From Klebsiella sp. BIGb0138 (lineage in GTDB: Bacteria; Pseudomonadota; Gammaproteobacteria; Enterobacterales; Enterobacteriaceae): a DNA stretch of 64,000 nucleotides. The notes under the pieces were generated by a model. The model saw only the letters and a program-made list of their open reading frames with translations, did no database searches and was not told where the DNA came from. This document shows, one piece after another, positions 35,308 to 44,220 of this stretch; position 1 is the first letter of the stretch, and each line of letters starts with the position of its first letter. The DNA is taken from the NCBI RefSeq assembly GCF_004342285.1, contig NZ_SMCV01000002.1:62001-126000 (forward strand). Direction: 5' to 3'. Both the position numbers and the translations under genes were made by a program.

Positions 35308-36185
35308 ATAGCTACCATTCCTGGTTGTTTAAGGTTTTTGGTTTCTGTAATTATAGTAAATTACTATCAATCCACTCTCTGATGATAAGCAATAATTATC
35401 TAATAGCATCAGAGGTTTGTCATTGAGTTTTTCATCCGCAGTCACGGATACGCAGTATAAAGCCCCGATCGTCACAGCGCCCGCAAGGGTGATTTATTGT
35501 CTGATGCCGCCACTTCCCGCTGCGCGATTGGCCAACGTCGCCAGGATTATCGAGTGAGGTAAGTCCTAAAGTGATTTCCGGGCTTAACTGATGGATGGTT
35601 TTACCAGCAGCGCGAGAGTAATATTTTCTGGCTATGGTCTGCCACCATAGCGACTTGCTCACCTGCGGGCTCTTGCATACGGCTCACAGGTGAGCATCCC
35701 AATCCTACGAGGAAGTATTTGTCAATTATCTTCCTCCCTGCAGCGATCGCTTCTACGCACCTGCTTTCGCGTAATGTTATTCAACAGCGCCGGGCGTCAC
35801 ACTCTATCACTTCAGGCTTTGCATACAGTAAAGCTCCATCTATTCCTAATACTAAAGAGGTGCGCAATCAGTGATATATCTGCAGATGATTAAATGACGT
35901 GAAGAACTTAATTCTCCTGACAATGAACCTGGTGGTGTTCTCGTTACCCCCCTATAATATTAGGGTGAATAAATTACTATCGCCTGGATATCTGGATATA
36001 TAGTTTATCCTGAGATGTCTGGTTCATTTTACCGGGATATTTACAGTAGTAATAAAAGAAGTATTATTTGAGGAGGCAGCTGATATTCAAGCGCTCTATC
36101 TATCAGAGAAATGACACGCAGATTTTCCCGGCCATAGCAGTAAGACGCTGACCGATCGCTACACTGATGCGCGCAGGATAACGCG
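35308..36185. other. Gene-poor stretch upstream of the DUF3290 gene
   Basis: No gene is supported. The first ~120 bp are AT-rich and probably hold the promoter of the DUF3290-DUF421 pair. A hairpin with 9-bp arms (35657-35665 and 35687-35695) is present. The 76-codon minus-strand frame at 35432-35662 has no recognisable family. Confidence 0.5.
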
Positions 36186-36218
36186 GACAAAACTGGCCAT
36201 ATGATGACCAGTTTTGTC
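36186..36218. terminator. Hairpin at the ompW 3' end, containing the right repeat copy
   Basis: Perfect 11-bp arms (36186-36196 with 36208-36218) enclose 11 nt, 20 bp after the ompW stop. There is no T tract, so it may be a weak terminator or mRNA-end structure. The right copy of the 19-bp direct repeat (36189-36207) is the left arm and loop. Confidence 0.5.
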
Positions 36219-36238
36219 GCTGGGTTTTGCACAAAAAC

Positions 36239-36874
36239 TCAGAACCGATATCCCGCAGAGAACATAAACACCCACGGGTCGATACGGGTACTGACTTTCT
36301 GGTCCACGCCGCCGGCTTTGAATTTCACATCGGTGTCGATATCCATGTACCACACCGACATGTTGATCAGCCAGTCACGGTCAATCAGGTAATCCAGCCC
36401 CACCTGACCTGCCGCCCCCCAGGAATCCTTGAGGCTCAGATCGGACAGCCCGGCGTCTTTACCGGTGTCGTTGAAGTCTTCATTGAAGAAGGTGGTGTAG
36501 TTAATACCTGCCCCGATATATGGGCGCACTTTGCTCTGCGCGTCACCGAAGTACCACTGCGCCATTAACGTTGGCGGCAGTTGATGTACGGTGGCGATGG
36601 TGCCCGTCGGCCCGGTCCCCACCTTGTGGCGAAACGGCGTGGCCGCCAGCAGTTCAACGCCGATATTGTCTGTCGCCATATAGGTAAAGGTTAACCCCAG
36701 CTGAGTGTTGTTACTGACGTTAAACCCACCGAGGCTGCCTAACACATTATCAGAGCCTTCCGTCGGACGGACGGTGGCCGAACCTGCCCGAATAAAAAAC
36801 TCCCCGGCTTCATGCGCCCAGACGCTGCCGGAAAGCGTACTTAAAATGATGCCAACCGCTGCTAACTTCTTCAT
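36239..36874 (-). CDS. ompW: Outer membrane protein W
   Basis: OmpW is a small eight-stranded beta-barrel with a hydrophobic channel; in E. coli it is the colicin S4 receptor and is induced under anaerobic conditions. The 211-residue precursor has a signal peptide ending SVWA-HEAGEF, the conserved body (RAGSATVRPTEG, NNTQLGLTFTYMATDNIGVELLAATPF) and the C-terminal aromatic residue (GYRF) needed for barrel insertion. GAGGAA lies just before the GTG at 36880, too close for that start, so the ATG at 36874 is preferred. Confidence 0.96.
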   Translation of the reverse strand: MKKLAAVGIILSTLSGSVWAHEAGEFFIRAGSATVRPTEGSDNVLGSLGGFNVSNNTQLGLTFTYMATDNIGVELLAATPFRHKVGTGPTGTIATVHQLPPTLMAQWYFGDAQSKVRPYIGAGINYTTFFNEDFNDTGKDAGLSDLSLKDSWGAAGQVGLDYLIDRDWLINMSVWYMDIDTDVKFKAGGVDQKVSTRIDPWVFMFSAGYRF

Positions 36875-36976
36875 ATCCACTTCCTCATTATGGTTATTCA
36901 GCGCGGGTCAATATACCCATAACGAGTTACTTTTGATCCGTTCTGGATCACATAAAGTCGTGAGATTTAACATTTA

Positions 36977-36990
36977 TTGATCCAGATTAA
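36977..36990. promoter_or_regulatory. Putative FNR site upstream of ompW
   Basis: TTGATCCAGATTAA matches the FNR consensus TTGAT-N4-ATCAA with one mismatch and lies about 103 bp before the ompW ATG. FNR control of ompW is known in E. coli. A second dyad (TGATCC-N5-GGATCA) lies at 36934-36950. Confidence 0.5.
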
Positions 36991-37148
36991 TTTTTACTTT
37001 CATAGCAATACCGGAAAACTCACTTTCGCATCAATTTTCAGTTTCCAGACAGCAAAAAAAATTTTTCGCCTCCTCTTGCCGGCCGCGAGGCGTCTGGATA
37101 ATTTATCTGCCGACAATCTGTGTTGATGCGTTTTTATCAGGTGTAATC

Positions 37149-37562
37149 ATGAGTGAAATCAACCCGTGCATGACGTGCGGTGCCTGTTGTGCGTATTTTC
37201 GAGTCTCCTTCTACTGGACGGAAGCCGACGACGCCGGCGGCGTTGTGCCAACGCAGCTTACCGAGCCGCTGACCCCTTTTCTGCGCTGCATGAGCGGCAC
37301 CAACCAACGCCAGAGCCGCTGCACCGCCCTGCAGGGCGAAATCGGTCAATCGGTGCACTGCTCGATTTATCCGAATCGCCCCTCTCCCTGCCGCGAATTC
37401 GCCCTGTCCGGTGAACACGGCGAGGTGAATGAAGCCTGCAACCGGGCCCGCGCGCGCTACGGCCTGCCGCCGCTCATCCCTCTTTACAAAGATATACCTG
37501 GACTGACAACGGCAGAGGCTGCTACCCAGGAGGGATTTGCGGTACAATCGCCGGCTAGTTAA
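37149..37562 (+). CDS. YkgJ-family cysteine-cluster protein
   Basis: A 137-residue protein of the zinc/iron-chelating YkgJ (CxxCxxCC) family. The motif [11 protein letters not shown] is at the N-terminus; further cysteines follow at [29 protein letters not shown] and [12 protein letters not shown], about eight in all. The role of this family is not known. It is divergent from ompW and is followed 25 bp later by yciC in the same direction. Confidence 0.85.
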   Translation: MSEINPCMTCGACCAYFRVSFYWTEADDAGGVVPTQLTEPLTPFLRCMSGTNQRQSRCTALQGEIGQSVHCSIYPNRPSPCREFALSGEHGEVNEACNRARARYGLPPLIPLYKDIPGLTTAEAATQEGFAVQSPAS

Positions 37563-37587
37563 CACCTGCAATACTCAAGGAGAGTGC

Positions 37588-38331
37588 ATGTCTATCACGG
37601 CGAAGTCCGTCTACCGTGACACGGGGAATTTTTTTCGTAATCAGTTCGTCACCATTTTACTGATTGCGTTGTTATGCGCGTTAATTACGGTAGTCCTTGG
37701 CCATGCTTTTTCACCCAGCGAAGAGCAGCTCTCGATTCTGAGCGAAGGGGATAATCTGGCGGGTAGCGCCGGGTTGTTTGAGCTGGTACAGAATATGACC
37801 CCCGAGCAACAGCAGATCCTGCTGCGCGCCTCGGCCGCATCGACCTTCTCCGGTCTGGTGGGGAACGCCATTCTTGCCGGCGGCGTGCTGCTGATGATTC
37901 AGCTGATCTCGGCCGGGCAGCGAGTCAGCGCGCTGCGCGCTATCGGCGCTTCCGCGCCGGTGCTGCCGAAACTGCTGCTGCTGATCCTGTTCACCACCTT
38001 TGTGGTGCAGATAGGCATGATGCTGGTACTGGTGCCGGGCGTGTTGTTGGCTATCGTCCTCGCCTTTGCCCCCATCATGCTGGTGCAGGACAAGCTGGGG
38101 ATATTCAGCGCCATGCGCAGCAGCATTCGCCTGGTGTGGGCCAATATGCGCCTGGTCGCTCCGGCGGTGCTCGGCTGGCTGCTGGCGAAAACGCTGCTGC
38201 TGCTGTTCGCATCCAGCTTCGCGGTGCTGACGCCGAACGTCGGCGCGGTGGTGATCAATACCCTCAGTAATCTGATTTCCGCACTGTTGCTGATCTATTT
38301 GTTCCGCTTGTATATGCTTATCCGCAACTAA
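37588..38331 (+). CDS. yciC: YciC, UPF0259 inner membrane protein
   Basis: A 247-residue polytopic membrane protein of about six hydrophobic segments and an extracytoplasmic loop after the first ([13 protein letters not shown]). Function unknown. The ATG at 37588 with AAGGAGAG upstream gives [19 protein letters not shown], the start of E. coli YciC. It lies before yciB as in E. coli. Confidence 0.94.
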   Translation: MSITAKSVYRDTGNFFRNQFVTILLIALLCALITVVLGHAFSPSEEQLSILSEGDNLAGSAGLFELVQNMTPEQQQILLRASAASTFSGLVGNAILAGGVLLMIQLISAGQRVSALRAIGASAPVLPKLLLLILFTTFVVQIGMMLVLVPGVLLAIVLAFAPIMLVQDKLGIFSAMRSSIRLVWANMRLVAPAVLGWLLAKTLLLLFASSFAVLTPNVGAVVINTLSNLISALLLIYLFRLYMLIRN

Positions 38332-38339
38332 ACTTAATC

Positions 38340-38363
38340 TGGGCCGGGAGCATTCCCGGCCCA
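38340..38363. terminator. Hairpin between yciC and yciB
   Basis: A perfect 9-10-bp GC-rich stem (GGGCCGGGA with TCCCGGCCC) and GCAT loop, without a T tract. It may attenuate or stabilise the yciC-yciB message. Confidence 0.45.
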
Positions 38364-38385
38364 ACCTGAACGACGGGCCCGATGT

Positions 38386-38925
38386 ATGAAGCAGTTTCTC
38401 GATTTTTTACCGCTGGTAGTCTTCTTCGCATTCTACAAGCTCTATGATATCTACGCCGCGACCACCGCCCTTATTATCGCCACCGCTATCGTGCTGATCT
38501 ACACCTGGGTACGCTATCGCAAAGTCGAGAAAATGGCGCTGATCACCTTTGTGCTGGTGGCCGTTTTTGGCGGTCTGACGATTTTCTTCCATAACGATGA
38601 GTTTATTAAATGGAAGGTCACCGTCATCTACGCCCTGTTTGCCGGCGCGCTGCTGTTCAGCCAATGGGTCATGAAAAAGCCGCTGATTCAGCGCATGCTG
38701 GGCAAAGAGCTGACCCTGCCGCAGCAGGTCTGGTCGCGTCTGAACCTCGCCTGGGCGCTGTTTTTCATTCTCTGCGGGCTGGCGAATATCTATATCGCGT
38801 TCTGGTTGCCACAGAATATCTGGGTCAATTTCAAGGTCTTCGGTCTCACGGCGCTGACGCTGGTTTTCACCCTGCTGAGCGGCGTTTACATCTATCGCCA
38901 CATGCCCCAGGACGATAACCACTAA
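38386..38925 (+). CDS. yciB: Inner membrane septation-type protein YciB (IspA/IspZ family)
   Basis: A 179-residue protein with five membrane segments, nearly identical to E. coli YciB (family called intracellular septation protein A). It contributes to envelope integrity and interacts with elongation and division proteins in E. coli. The N-terminal [26 protein letters not shown] is characteristic. It follows yciC by 54 bp. Confidence 0.95.
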   Translation: MKQFLDFLPLVVFFAFYKLYDIYAATTALIIATAIVLIYTWVRYRKVEKMALITFVLVAVFGGLTIFFHNDEFIKWKVTVIYALFAGALLFSQWVMKKPLIQRMLGKELTLPQQVWSRLNLAWALFFILCGLANIYIAFWLPQNIWVNFKVFGLTALTLVFTLLSGVYIYRHMPQDDNH

Positions 38926-38936
38926 GCTGCGCTATC

Positions 38937-38968
38937 GCGACACGCATCGCTCCCCGCGTGTCGCTTTT
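38937..38968 (+). terminator. yciB terminator
   Basis: A 9-bp stem (38937-38945 with 38956-38964) is followed by TTTT, 12 bp after the yciB stop. Confidence 0.75.
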
Positions 38969-39148
38969 CCGGTGTTTTCCCCAGCTATTTCGCTCGCGCT
39001 ATCATACCCCGGCTTTAGGCCACCTCTGCGCCAATAAGCCCCTTTCTGCCATCTGAGCATCCTGTTTTTTTATTCACTCTTTCTGCTACAACAAGGGAAA
39101 ATTGCGCCAATTGTGAGGATTTAATGGAGATCGCGCCTCACATATTGT

Positions 39149-39167
39149 AATGATAATTATTATCATT
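39149..39167. promoter_or_regulatory. Fur box of the siderophore receptor gene
   Basis: TGATAATTATTATCA (39151-39165) matches the Fur 7-1-7 consensus at all fixed positions and the palindrome extends two bases each side. It lies about 47 bp before the receptor ATG, so iron-repressed transcription is expected. Confidence 0.92.
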
Positions 39168-39213
39168 GATATTCCCAGTCTCATTTTTTAACGATTTGAT
39201 ATGGATTTTTACA

Positions 39214-41397
39214 ATGAGACCACACAAATATTATGCCCTTACTCCCCTTGCCCTGGCGTTTGCTGGCTTACTCACTCCTGATGCCTTTGCTGAAGAAACA
39301 GAACAAGATACCGAAACCCTGGTGGTGCACAGCACGGCTGAAGAGGCGCTGAAGCAACAGCCTGGCGTGTCGATCATTACCGCTGAAGATATCGCTAAGG
39401 ACCCGCCGGTCAACGATCTTTCAGAGATTATTCGCAAGATGCCGGGCGTCAATTTGACCGGCAACAGCGCCAGCGGCAGCCGCGGCAACAACCGACAAAT
39501 TGATATTCGCGGTATGGGCCCGGAAAACACGCTGATTCTGATTGACGGCGTTCCCACTACCTCGCGTAATTCGGTACGTTACAGCTGGCGTGGAGAACGC
39601 GATACCCGCGGCGACAGTAACTGGGTGCCGGCGGAAATGGTCGAACGCATTGAAGTTCTGCGCGGCCCGGCGGCGGCTCGCTACGGTTCGGGCGCGGCCG
39701 GCGGCGTCGTCAACATCATCACCAAACGCCCCACCAACGACTGGCATGGCTCGCTCTCGCTTTACACCAATCAGCCGGAAAATAACAAAGAGGGCGCCAC
39801 CAATCGCGCTAACTTTAACCTCAGCGGGCCGCTGGCCGGCGATGCGCTGACCATGCGCCTGTACGGTAACATCAATAAAACCGACGCTGACGCCTGGGAC
39901 ATTAACCACGCGCAAAACGGTTCCTATGCCGCCGGGCGCGAAGGGGTGCGGAATAAAGATATCAACGCCCTGCTGTCATGGAAACTGACGCCGCAGCAGA
40001 TCGTTGATTTTAACTATGCCTATAGCCGCCAGGGCAACATTTACGCTGGCGATACCCAATACAGCAACGGCAACCTGAGTCCCGACGGCCTGGTGAGTAA
40101 TCTCTACGGCCATGAGACCAACCGTATGTATCGCCAGAGCTGGGGAGTGACCTATAACGGCCTTTGGGACTGGGGGCAGTCAAAAGCCGGGGTCTACTAC
40201 GAAAAAACCAATAATACCCGGCTGCAGGAGGGATCGACCGGGCGCGTGGAAGGGATGATCAACAGCGATGAGTACGCCACCAGCCGCCTCGAGTCCTGGC
40301 GGTCGACCGGCGAGCTGAATCTCCCCTTCCACTGGCTGACCGCTCAGACCCTGACCCTCGGCATGGAGTGGAACCGGGATGAACTCAACGATCCGGCTTC
40401 GATGCAGTCGACCAGCGTCACCAACGAGACCATTCCCGGTACCTCGGGCGATCCTTCGCAGCGCAACACCAAAAACAGCGCCACCCTTACCGGCCTCTAT
40501 CTGGAAGATAATATCGAAGCGACGCCGGGCACCAATATTATCCCGGGCCTGCGCTTTGACTACCACAATGAGTTTGGCAGCAACTGGAGTCCAAGCCTGA
40601 ACCTGTCGCAGGAACTTGGCGAGATGTTCAAAGTGAAAGCCGGTATCGCCCGCGTCTTCAAGGCTCCTAACCTCTACCAGTCCAGCGAAGGCTATCTGCT
40701 GTCTACCCGCGGTAACGGCTGCCCGAACACCATCAGCACCGGCAGCTGCTATCTGCTGGGCAACCCGGATCTCGACCCGGAAATCAGCATCAACAAAGAG
40801 CTCGGCCTGGAATTTAACCTCAACGGCTATAACGCCGGGATTACCTGGTTCCGCAACGATTACAAAAACAAAATCGTCTCCGGTACCGAGGTGCTTGGCT
40901 ATACCTCCGGCGGGAATAATATACTGCAGTGGCAAAACGGCGGAAAAGCGGTGGTGGAAGGGCTGGAAGGAAATCTGCTGGTTCCGCTCATTGCCGATAC
41001 CCTTAACTGGCGTACCAACGCGACCTATATGATCAAATCGGAAAACAAAGATACCGGCAACCCGCTGTCGATCATTCCGAAATATACCATCAACACCATG
41101 CTCGACTGGCAGGTGAACAGCAAGCTGTCGGCAAACGTGAACTGGACCATGTACGGCCGCCAGAAGCCGCGCCAGTACGCGGAAATCCGCAATGAAACCG
41201 GCTCGCTCGCCACCAATGAAGTCGGCGCCTATTCCGTTGTCGGTATCGGCGCGAACTATCAGCTGATGAAAGATCTGCGCCTGAACGCCGGCATCAGCAA
41301 CCTTTTCGATAAGCAAATTTATCGCGAAAACGAAGGGGCTTCGACCTATAACGAACCCGGTCGCGCCTATTACGCCGGCGTCACCCTCTCCTTCTGA
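39214..41397 (+). CDS. TonB-dependent catecholate siderophore receptor (FepA/PfeA/IroN-like)
   Basis: A 727-residue outer-membrane receptor: signal peptide ending DAFA-EETE, TonB box in DTETLVVHS, plug domain (about 45-170, GMGPENTLILIDGVPTTSRNSVR) and a 22-strand barrel with terminal phenylalanine (GVTLSF). The cysteine pair in NGCPNTISTGSCYLLG matches the FepA/IroN disulfide loop, and the overall pattern is that of enterobactin-type receptors. The ATG at 39214 gives a normal signal peptide; the earlier frame start overlaps the Fur box. It stands alone between yciB and yciA, where E. coli has no gene. It could take enterobactin, its breakdown products or a foreign catecholate. Confidence 0.92.
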   Translation: MRPHKYYALTPLALAFAGLLTPDAFAEETEQDTETLVVHSTAEEALKQQPGVSIITAEDIAKDPPVNDLSEIIRKMPGVNLTGNSASGSRGNNRQIDIRGMGPENTLILIDGVPTTSRNSVRYSWRGERDTRGDSNWVPAEMVERIEVLRGPAAARYGSGAAGGVVNIITKRPTNDWHGSLSLYTNQPENNKEGATNRANFNLSGPLAGDALTMRLYGNINKTDADAWDINHAQNGSYAAGREGVRNKDINALLSWKLTPQQIVDFNYAYSRQGNIYAGDTQYSNGNLSPDGLVSNLYGHETNRMYRQSWGVTYNGLWDWGQSKAGVYYEKTNNTRLQEGSTGRVEGMINSDEYATSRLESWRSTGELNLPFHWLTAQTLTLGMEWNRDELNDPASMQSTSVTNETIPGTSGDPSQRNTKNSATLTGLYLEDNIEATPGTNIIPGLRFDYHNEFGSNWSPSLNLSQELGEMFKVKAGIARVFKAPNLYQSSEGYLLSTRGNGCPNTISTGSCYLLGNPDLDPEISINKELGLEFNLNGYNAGITWFRNDYKNKIVSGTEVLGYTSGGNNILQWQNGGKAVVEGLEGNLLVPLIADTLNWRTNATYMIKSENKDTGNPLSIIPKYTINTMLDWQVNSKLSANVNWTMYGRQKPRQYAEIRNETGSLATNEVGAYSVVGIGANYQLMKDLRLNAGISNLFDKQIYRENEGASTYNEPGRAYYAGVTLSF

Positions 41398-41404
41398 TCC
41401 CCAG

Positions 41405-41422
41405 CGCCCGCTTCTGCGGGCG
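41405..41422 (+). terminator. Hairpin after the receptor gene
   Basis: A 7-bp GC stem (CGCCCGC with GCGGGCG, loop TTCT) begins 7 bp after the receptor stop, with only a weak T-containing tail. Confidence 0.5.
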
Positions 41423-41496
41423 TATTCCCCTGTTTTCTCCCTGCCATTTTCATAGTAGCATCGCGCTGATCTTCTTTGACCAGCACAGAGTACAGA

Positions 41497-41895
41497 ATGA
41501 CTACAACAGATCTCGCCCCGAAGGGCGAAATGGTTTTACGCACCCTGGCCATGCCGGCGGATACCAACGCCAATGGCGATATTTTTGGCGGCTGGCTGAT
41601 GTCGCAGATGGATATCGGCGGCGCGATTATGGCCAAAGAGATTGCGCACGGTCGCGTGGTAACCGTGCGCGTCGACGGGATGACCTTTTTGCGGCCGGTG
41701 GCGGTGGGCGACGTCGTATGCTGCTACGCGCGCTGCGTGAAGCGCGGCAATACCTCGATCACCATCAATATCGAAGTGTGGGTGAAGAAGGTGTCGTCAG
41801 AGCCGATTGGCCAGCGTTACAAAGCCACGGAAGCGCTGTTTATCTACGTGGCCGTGGATAATCAGGGTAAGCCGCGCGCGATACCGGGCGAGTAA
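41497..41895 (+). CDS. yciA: Acyl-CoA thioesterase YciA
   Basis: A 132-residue hot-dog-fold thioesterase that hydrolyses a broad range of acyl-CoAs. It has the conserved NANGDIFGGWLMSQMD with the catalytic Asn/Asp, and VGDVVCCYARC. The ATG at 41497 gives the E. coli-like length (132); the earlier frame start at 41476 would add seven residues. In E. coli tonB follows; here the next gene is convergent yniB, which marks a rearrangement junction. Confidence 0.94.
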   Translation: MTTTDLAPKGEMVLRTLAMPADTNANGDIFGGWLMSQMDIGGAIMAKEIAHGRVVTVRVDGMTFLRPVAVGDVVCCYARCVKRGNTSITINIEVWVKKVSSEPIGQRYKATEALFIYVAVDNQGKPRAIPGE

Positions 41896-41901
41896 CAGAG
41901 T

Positions 41902-41917
41902 GCCCGGCGTGCCGGGC
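41902..41917. terminator. Hairpin between convergent yciA and yniB
   Basis: GCCCGGC and GCCGGGC form a 7-bp stem with a 2-nt gap as written (a slightly larger loop in RNA), between the two stop codons. No strong T tract. Confidence 0.45.
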
Positions 41918-41924
41918 CATTCCT

Positions 41925-42461
41925 CTACAGGAAGCCGAGCAGAGAGAAGAAACTATAGCCAAGAACGATAATCACCACCGGCAGCACGTACAGCGGAAAA
42001 TATTGCACCAGAATGGTATGGCGAGGCACCACGATACGTTCAGCAATTTGCTCACGCGTTAAGCCTTCCGCCCCTTTCGCCTGTTCCAGAATCAGCTGAT
42101 CCTCAATGCCTTCGCGGAGGAATTTCGCCTGACGCGCCATACGCGCGCCGGAAGCCTGCAGCGCCATACCGACAAACACCAGGATATAGATAATCCAGAA
42201 GCCAATATTCAGGCTGTGTTTAAAATCCGGCAGCGGCGAGTTGTACCAGAAAAAGTTAAGAAACGGCGTATTGAAGCGCATCATTTCGATCATCACATGC
42301 GCAAAATCCATCATTACCGCATCAATGCCCGGCTTTTTTTCGCTGTGCTCGTACATAAACTTCAGTACCGAAATCAGCGTTGAAATCACCGTTGGAATAA
42401 AAATCACCCAGCCCAAAATACGTTTAAGTACCGCAATGCGTCCAGCTTGTTGATACGTCAT
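41925..42461 (-). CDS. yniB: YniB inner membrane protein
   Basis: A 178-residue protein with four membrane segments and an amphipathic linker, closely matching E. coli YniB (MTYQQAGRIAVLKRILGWV start). Function unknown. The ATG at 42461 has AAGGGGA upstream. It is divergent from yniC with a 131-bp gap, as in E. coli. Confidence 0.94.
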   Translation of the reverse strand: MTYQQAGRIAVLKRILGWVIFIPTVISTLISVLKFMYEHSEKKPGIDAVMMDFAHVMIEMMRFNTPFLNFFWYNSPLPDFKHSLNIGFWIIYILVFVGMALQASGARMARQAKFLREGIEDQLILEQAKGAEGLTREQIAERIVVPRHTILVQYFPLYVLPVVIIVLGYSFFSLLGFL

Positions 42462-42592
42462 GGATTCCCCTTGTTGAAGACGCCTTATCCACCCTAAGTC
42501 TACCCTCAGCGGCGAATTTCGCCCAATAATGCGCGGTATGATATACCATGAGAACAAATTCGTTATCTACTTACGCTACAGGAGAGGGACTT

Positions 42593-43261
42593 ATGTCAGC
42601 CAGGCGACAAATTCATGCCGCTATTTTCGATATGGATGGATTACTGATTGATTCCGAGCCGCTCTGGGATCAGGCGGAGCTGGAGGTGGTCGCAAGCCTC
42701 GGAGTCGATATCAGCCGCCGCGGCGAACTGCCCGACACGCTGGGACTGCGCATCGATTTAGTCGTCGACCTGTGGTTTGCCCAACAGCCATGGCCAGGCC
42801 CGGATCGCGACGACGTCACCGCCCGGATTATCAGCCGGGCGATTGAACTGGTGGAAGCGTCCCGTCCGCTGCTGCCCGGCGTACGCGATGCCGTAGCGCT
42901 ATGTAAAGCGCAGGGGTTGAAAGTTGGCCTGGCATCCGCGTCGCCGCTGCGGATGCTGGAAAAAGTGCTCGCCATGTTTGAACTGCGTGACCAGTTCGAC
43001 GCCCTTGCCTCCGCAGAATCGCTGCCCTACAGCAAACCGCATCCTCAGGTCTATCTCAACTGCGCCGCCAGCCTGGGCGTTGACCCGATGAGCTGTGTCG
43101 CGCTGGAAGATTCCGTTAACGGCATGATCGCCAGCAAAGCGGCGCGTATGCGCTCCATCGTCGTTCCTGCCAGGGAGAACAGCCACGACCCGCGCTTTGT
43201 TCTCGCAGACGTTAAACTGACATCGCTGGAATCACTTGTCGCCGCCGATCTTCTCGGCTAA
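42593..43261 (+). CDS. hxpB: HAD-family hexitol phosphatase YniC/HxpB
   Basis: A 222-residue HAD phosphatase (subfamily IA) with motif I DMDGLLIDSEPLWD (nucleophile and acid Asp), motif II SAS in LASASP, motif III Lys in YSKPHPQVY and motif IV LEDSVNGM. The E. coli enzyme dephosphorylates 2-deoxyglucose 6-phosphate and sorbitol/mannitol phosphates. The ATG at 42593 has GGAGAG upstream; an earlier in-frame ATG (42548) lacks one. Confidence 0.94.
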   Translation: MSARRQIHAAIFDMDGLLIDSEPLWDQAELEVVASLGVDISRRGELPDTLGLRIDLVVDLWFAQQPWPGPDRDDVTARIISRAIELVEASRPLLPGVRDAVALCKAQGLKVGLASASPLRMLEKVLAMFELRDQFDALASAESLPYSKPHPQVYLNCAASLGVDPMSCVALEDSVNGMIASKAARMRSIVVPARENSHDPRFVLADVKLTSLESLVAADLLG

Positions 43262-43410
43262 ACGCCTGCCGCATGGCGAGGGAGCAAAGGCTGTCTCGCC
43301 ATTAAAGAAATAAAACACCGTTTCAATTTAAATTGTTTTTTCCTCCTTCAGCCTCTATGCTTGAGCAAAACAGCGTGGTTTAACGCAGCAATCAGCATAC
43401 AGAGGTGCAT

Positions 43411-44172
43411 ATGGTACTTAACGCCTTCGACCTTACGGGTAAGGTCGCTATCGTGACGGGATGTGACACCGGACTAGGCCAGGGAATGACGTTGGGCCTC
43501 GCGCAGGCCGGGTGCGATATTGTCGGCGTCAATCGCAAGATTCCACATGAAACCGCCGAAAAGGTTCAGGCGCTGGGCCGTCGGTTCACCGCGATTCAGG
43601 CCGACCTCAGCCGTCAGGATGAAGTGACCGGGATCGTGGAGACTGCGGTCGCCGCCATGGGCCATGTGGATATTCTGGTGAATAACGCCGGCACGATTCG
43701 CCGCGCCGATGCGCTGACCTTTAGCGAAAAAGACTGGGACGACGTCGTTGATCTCAATCTGAAATCGGTGTTTTTTTTATCGCAGGCGGTGGCCAGGCAG
43801 TTCATTGAGCAAGGCAGCGGTGGGAAAATTATTAATATCGCCTCGATGCTCTCTTTCCAGGGAGGCATTCGCGTGCCCTCTTATACCGCCTCCAAGAGCG
43901 GCGTTCTGGGATTGACCCGCCTGCTGGCTAACGAATGGGCCGGGCATCAGATCAACGTCAACGCCATCGCGCCGGGATATATGGCCACCAATAATACCCA
44001 GCCGCTGCGCGATGATGCCGATCGCAGCAAGGAGATACTTGACCGTATTCCGGCCGGGCGCTGGGGGGTAGCGGACGATCTGCAAGGGCCGGTGGTGTTC
44101 CTGGCCTCCAGGGCGGCGGATTACGTCAATGGCTACACCCTGGCGGTAGATGGCGGTTGGCTGGCACGTTAA
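43411..44172 (+). CDS. kduD: 2-deoxy-D-gluconate 3-dehydrogenase (KduD family SDR)
   Basis: A 253-residue SDR closely similar to E. coli KduD, which reduces 2,5-diketo-3-deoxygluconate to 2-keto-3-deoxygluconate with NADH in hexuronate/pectin breakdown. It has the cofactor motif TGCDTGLGQG, NNAG, and the catalytic triad in IASMLSFQGG and YTASKSG. The ATG at 43411 has AGAGG 5 bp upstream, and a GTG 6 bp earlier overlaps that site. In E. coli kduD sits beside kduI; here kduI is absent and the gene stands between yniC and ydjM, so it may serve another ketose-acid pathway. Confidence 0.88.
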   Translation: MVLNAFDLTGKVAIVTGCDTGLGQGMTLGLAQAGCDIVGVNRKIPHETAEKVQALGRRFTAIQADLSRQDEVTGIVETAVAAMGHVDILVNNAGTIRRADALTFSEKDWDDVVDLNLKSVFFLSQAVARQFIEQGSGGKIINIASMLSFQGGIRVPSYTASKSGVLGLTRLLANEWAGHQINVNAIAPGYMATNNTQPLRDDADRSKEILDRIPAGRWGVADDLQGPVVFLASRAADYVNGYTLAVDGGWLAR

Positions 44173-44220
44173 TGATTTTGTGACAAAGAGTTACACCGTC
44201 ACCTCTTTCACACACTGTAT

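Noticed and set aside
35432-35662. A 76-codon minus-strand frame in the gene-poor stretch before ompW
   Set aside because: I could not assign it to any family and it has no partner or regulatory signal.
17618-36238. Prophage or integrative element covering the whole accessory region
   Set aside because: No phage structural, replication or conjugation genes and no intact integrase were found; the region looks like several small insertions.
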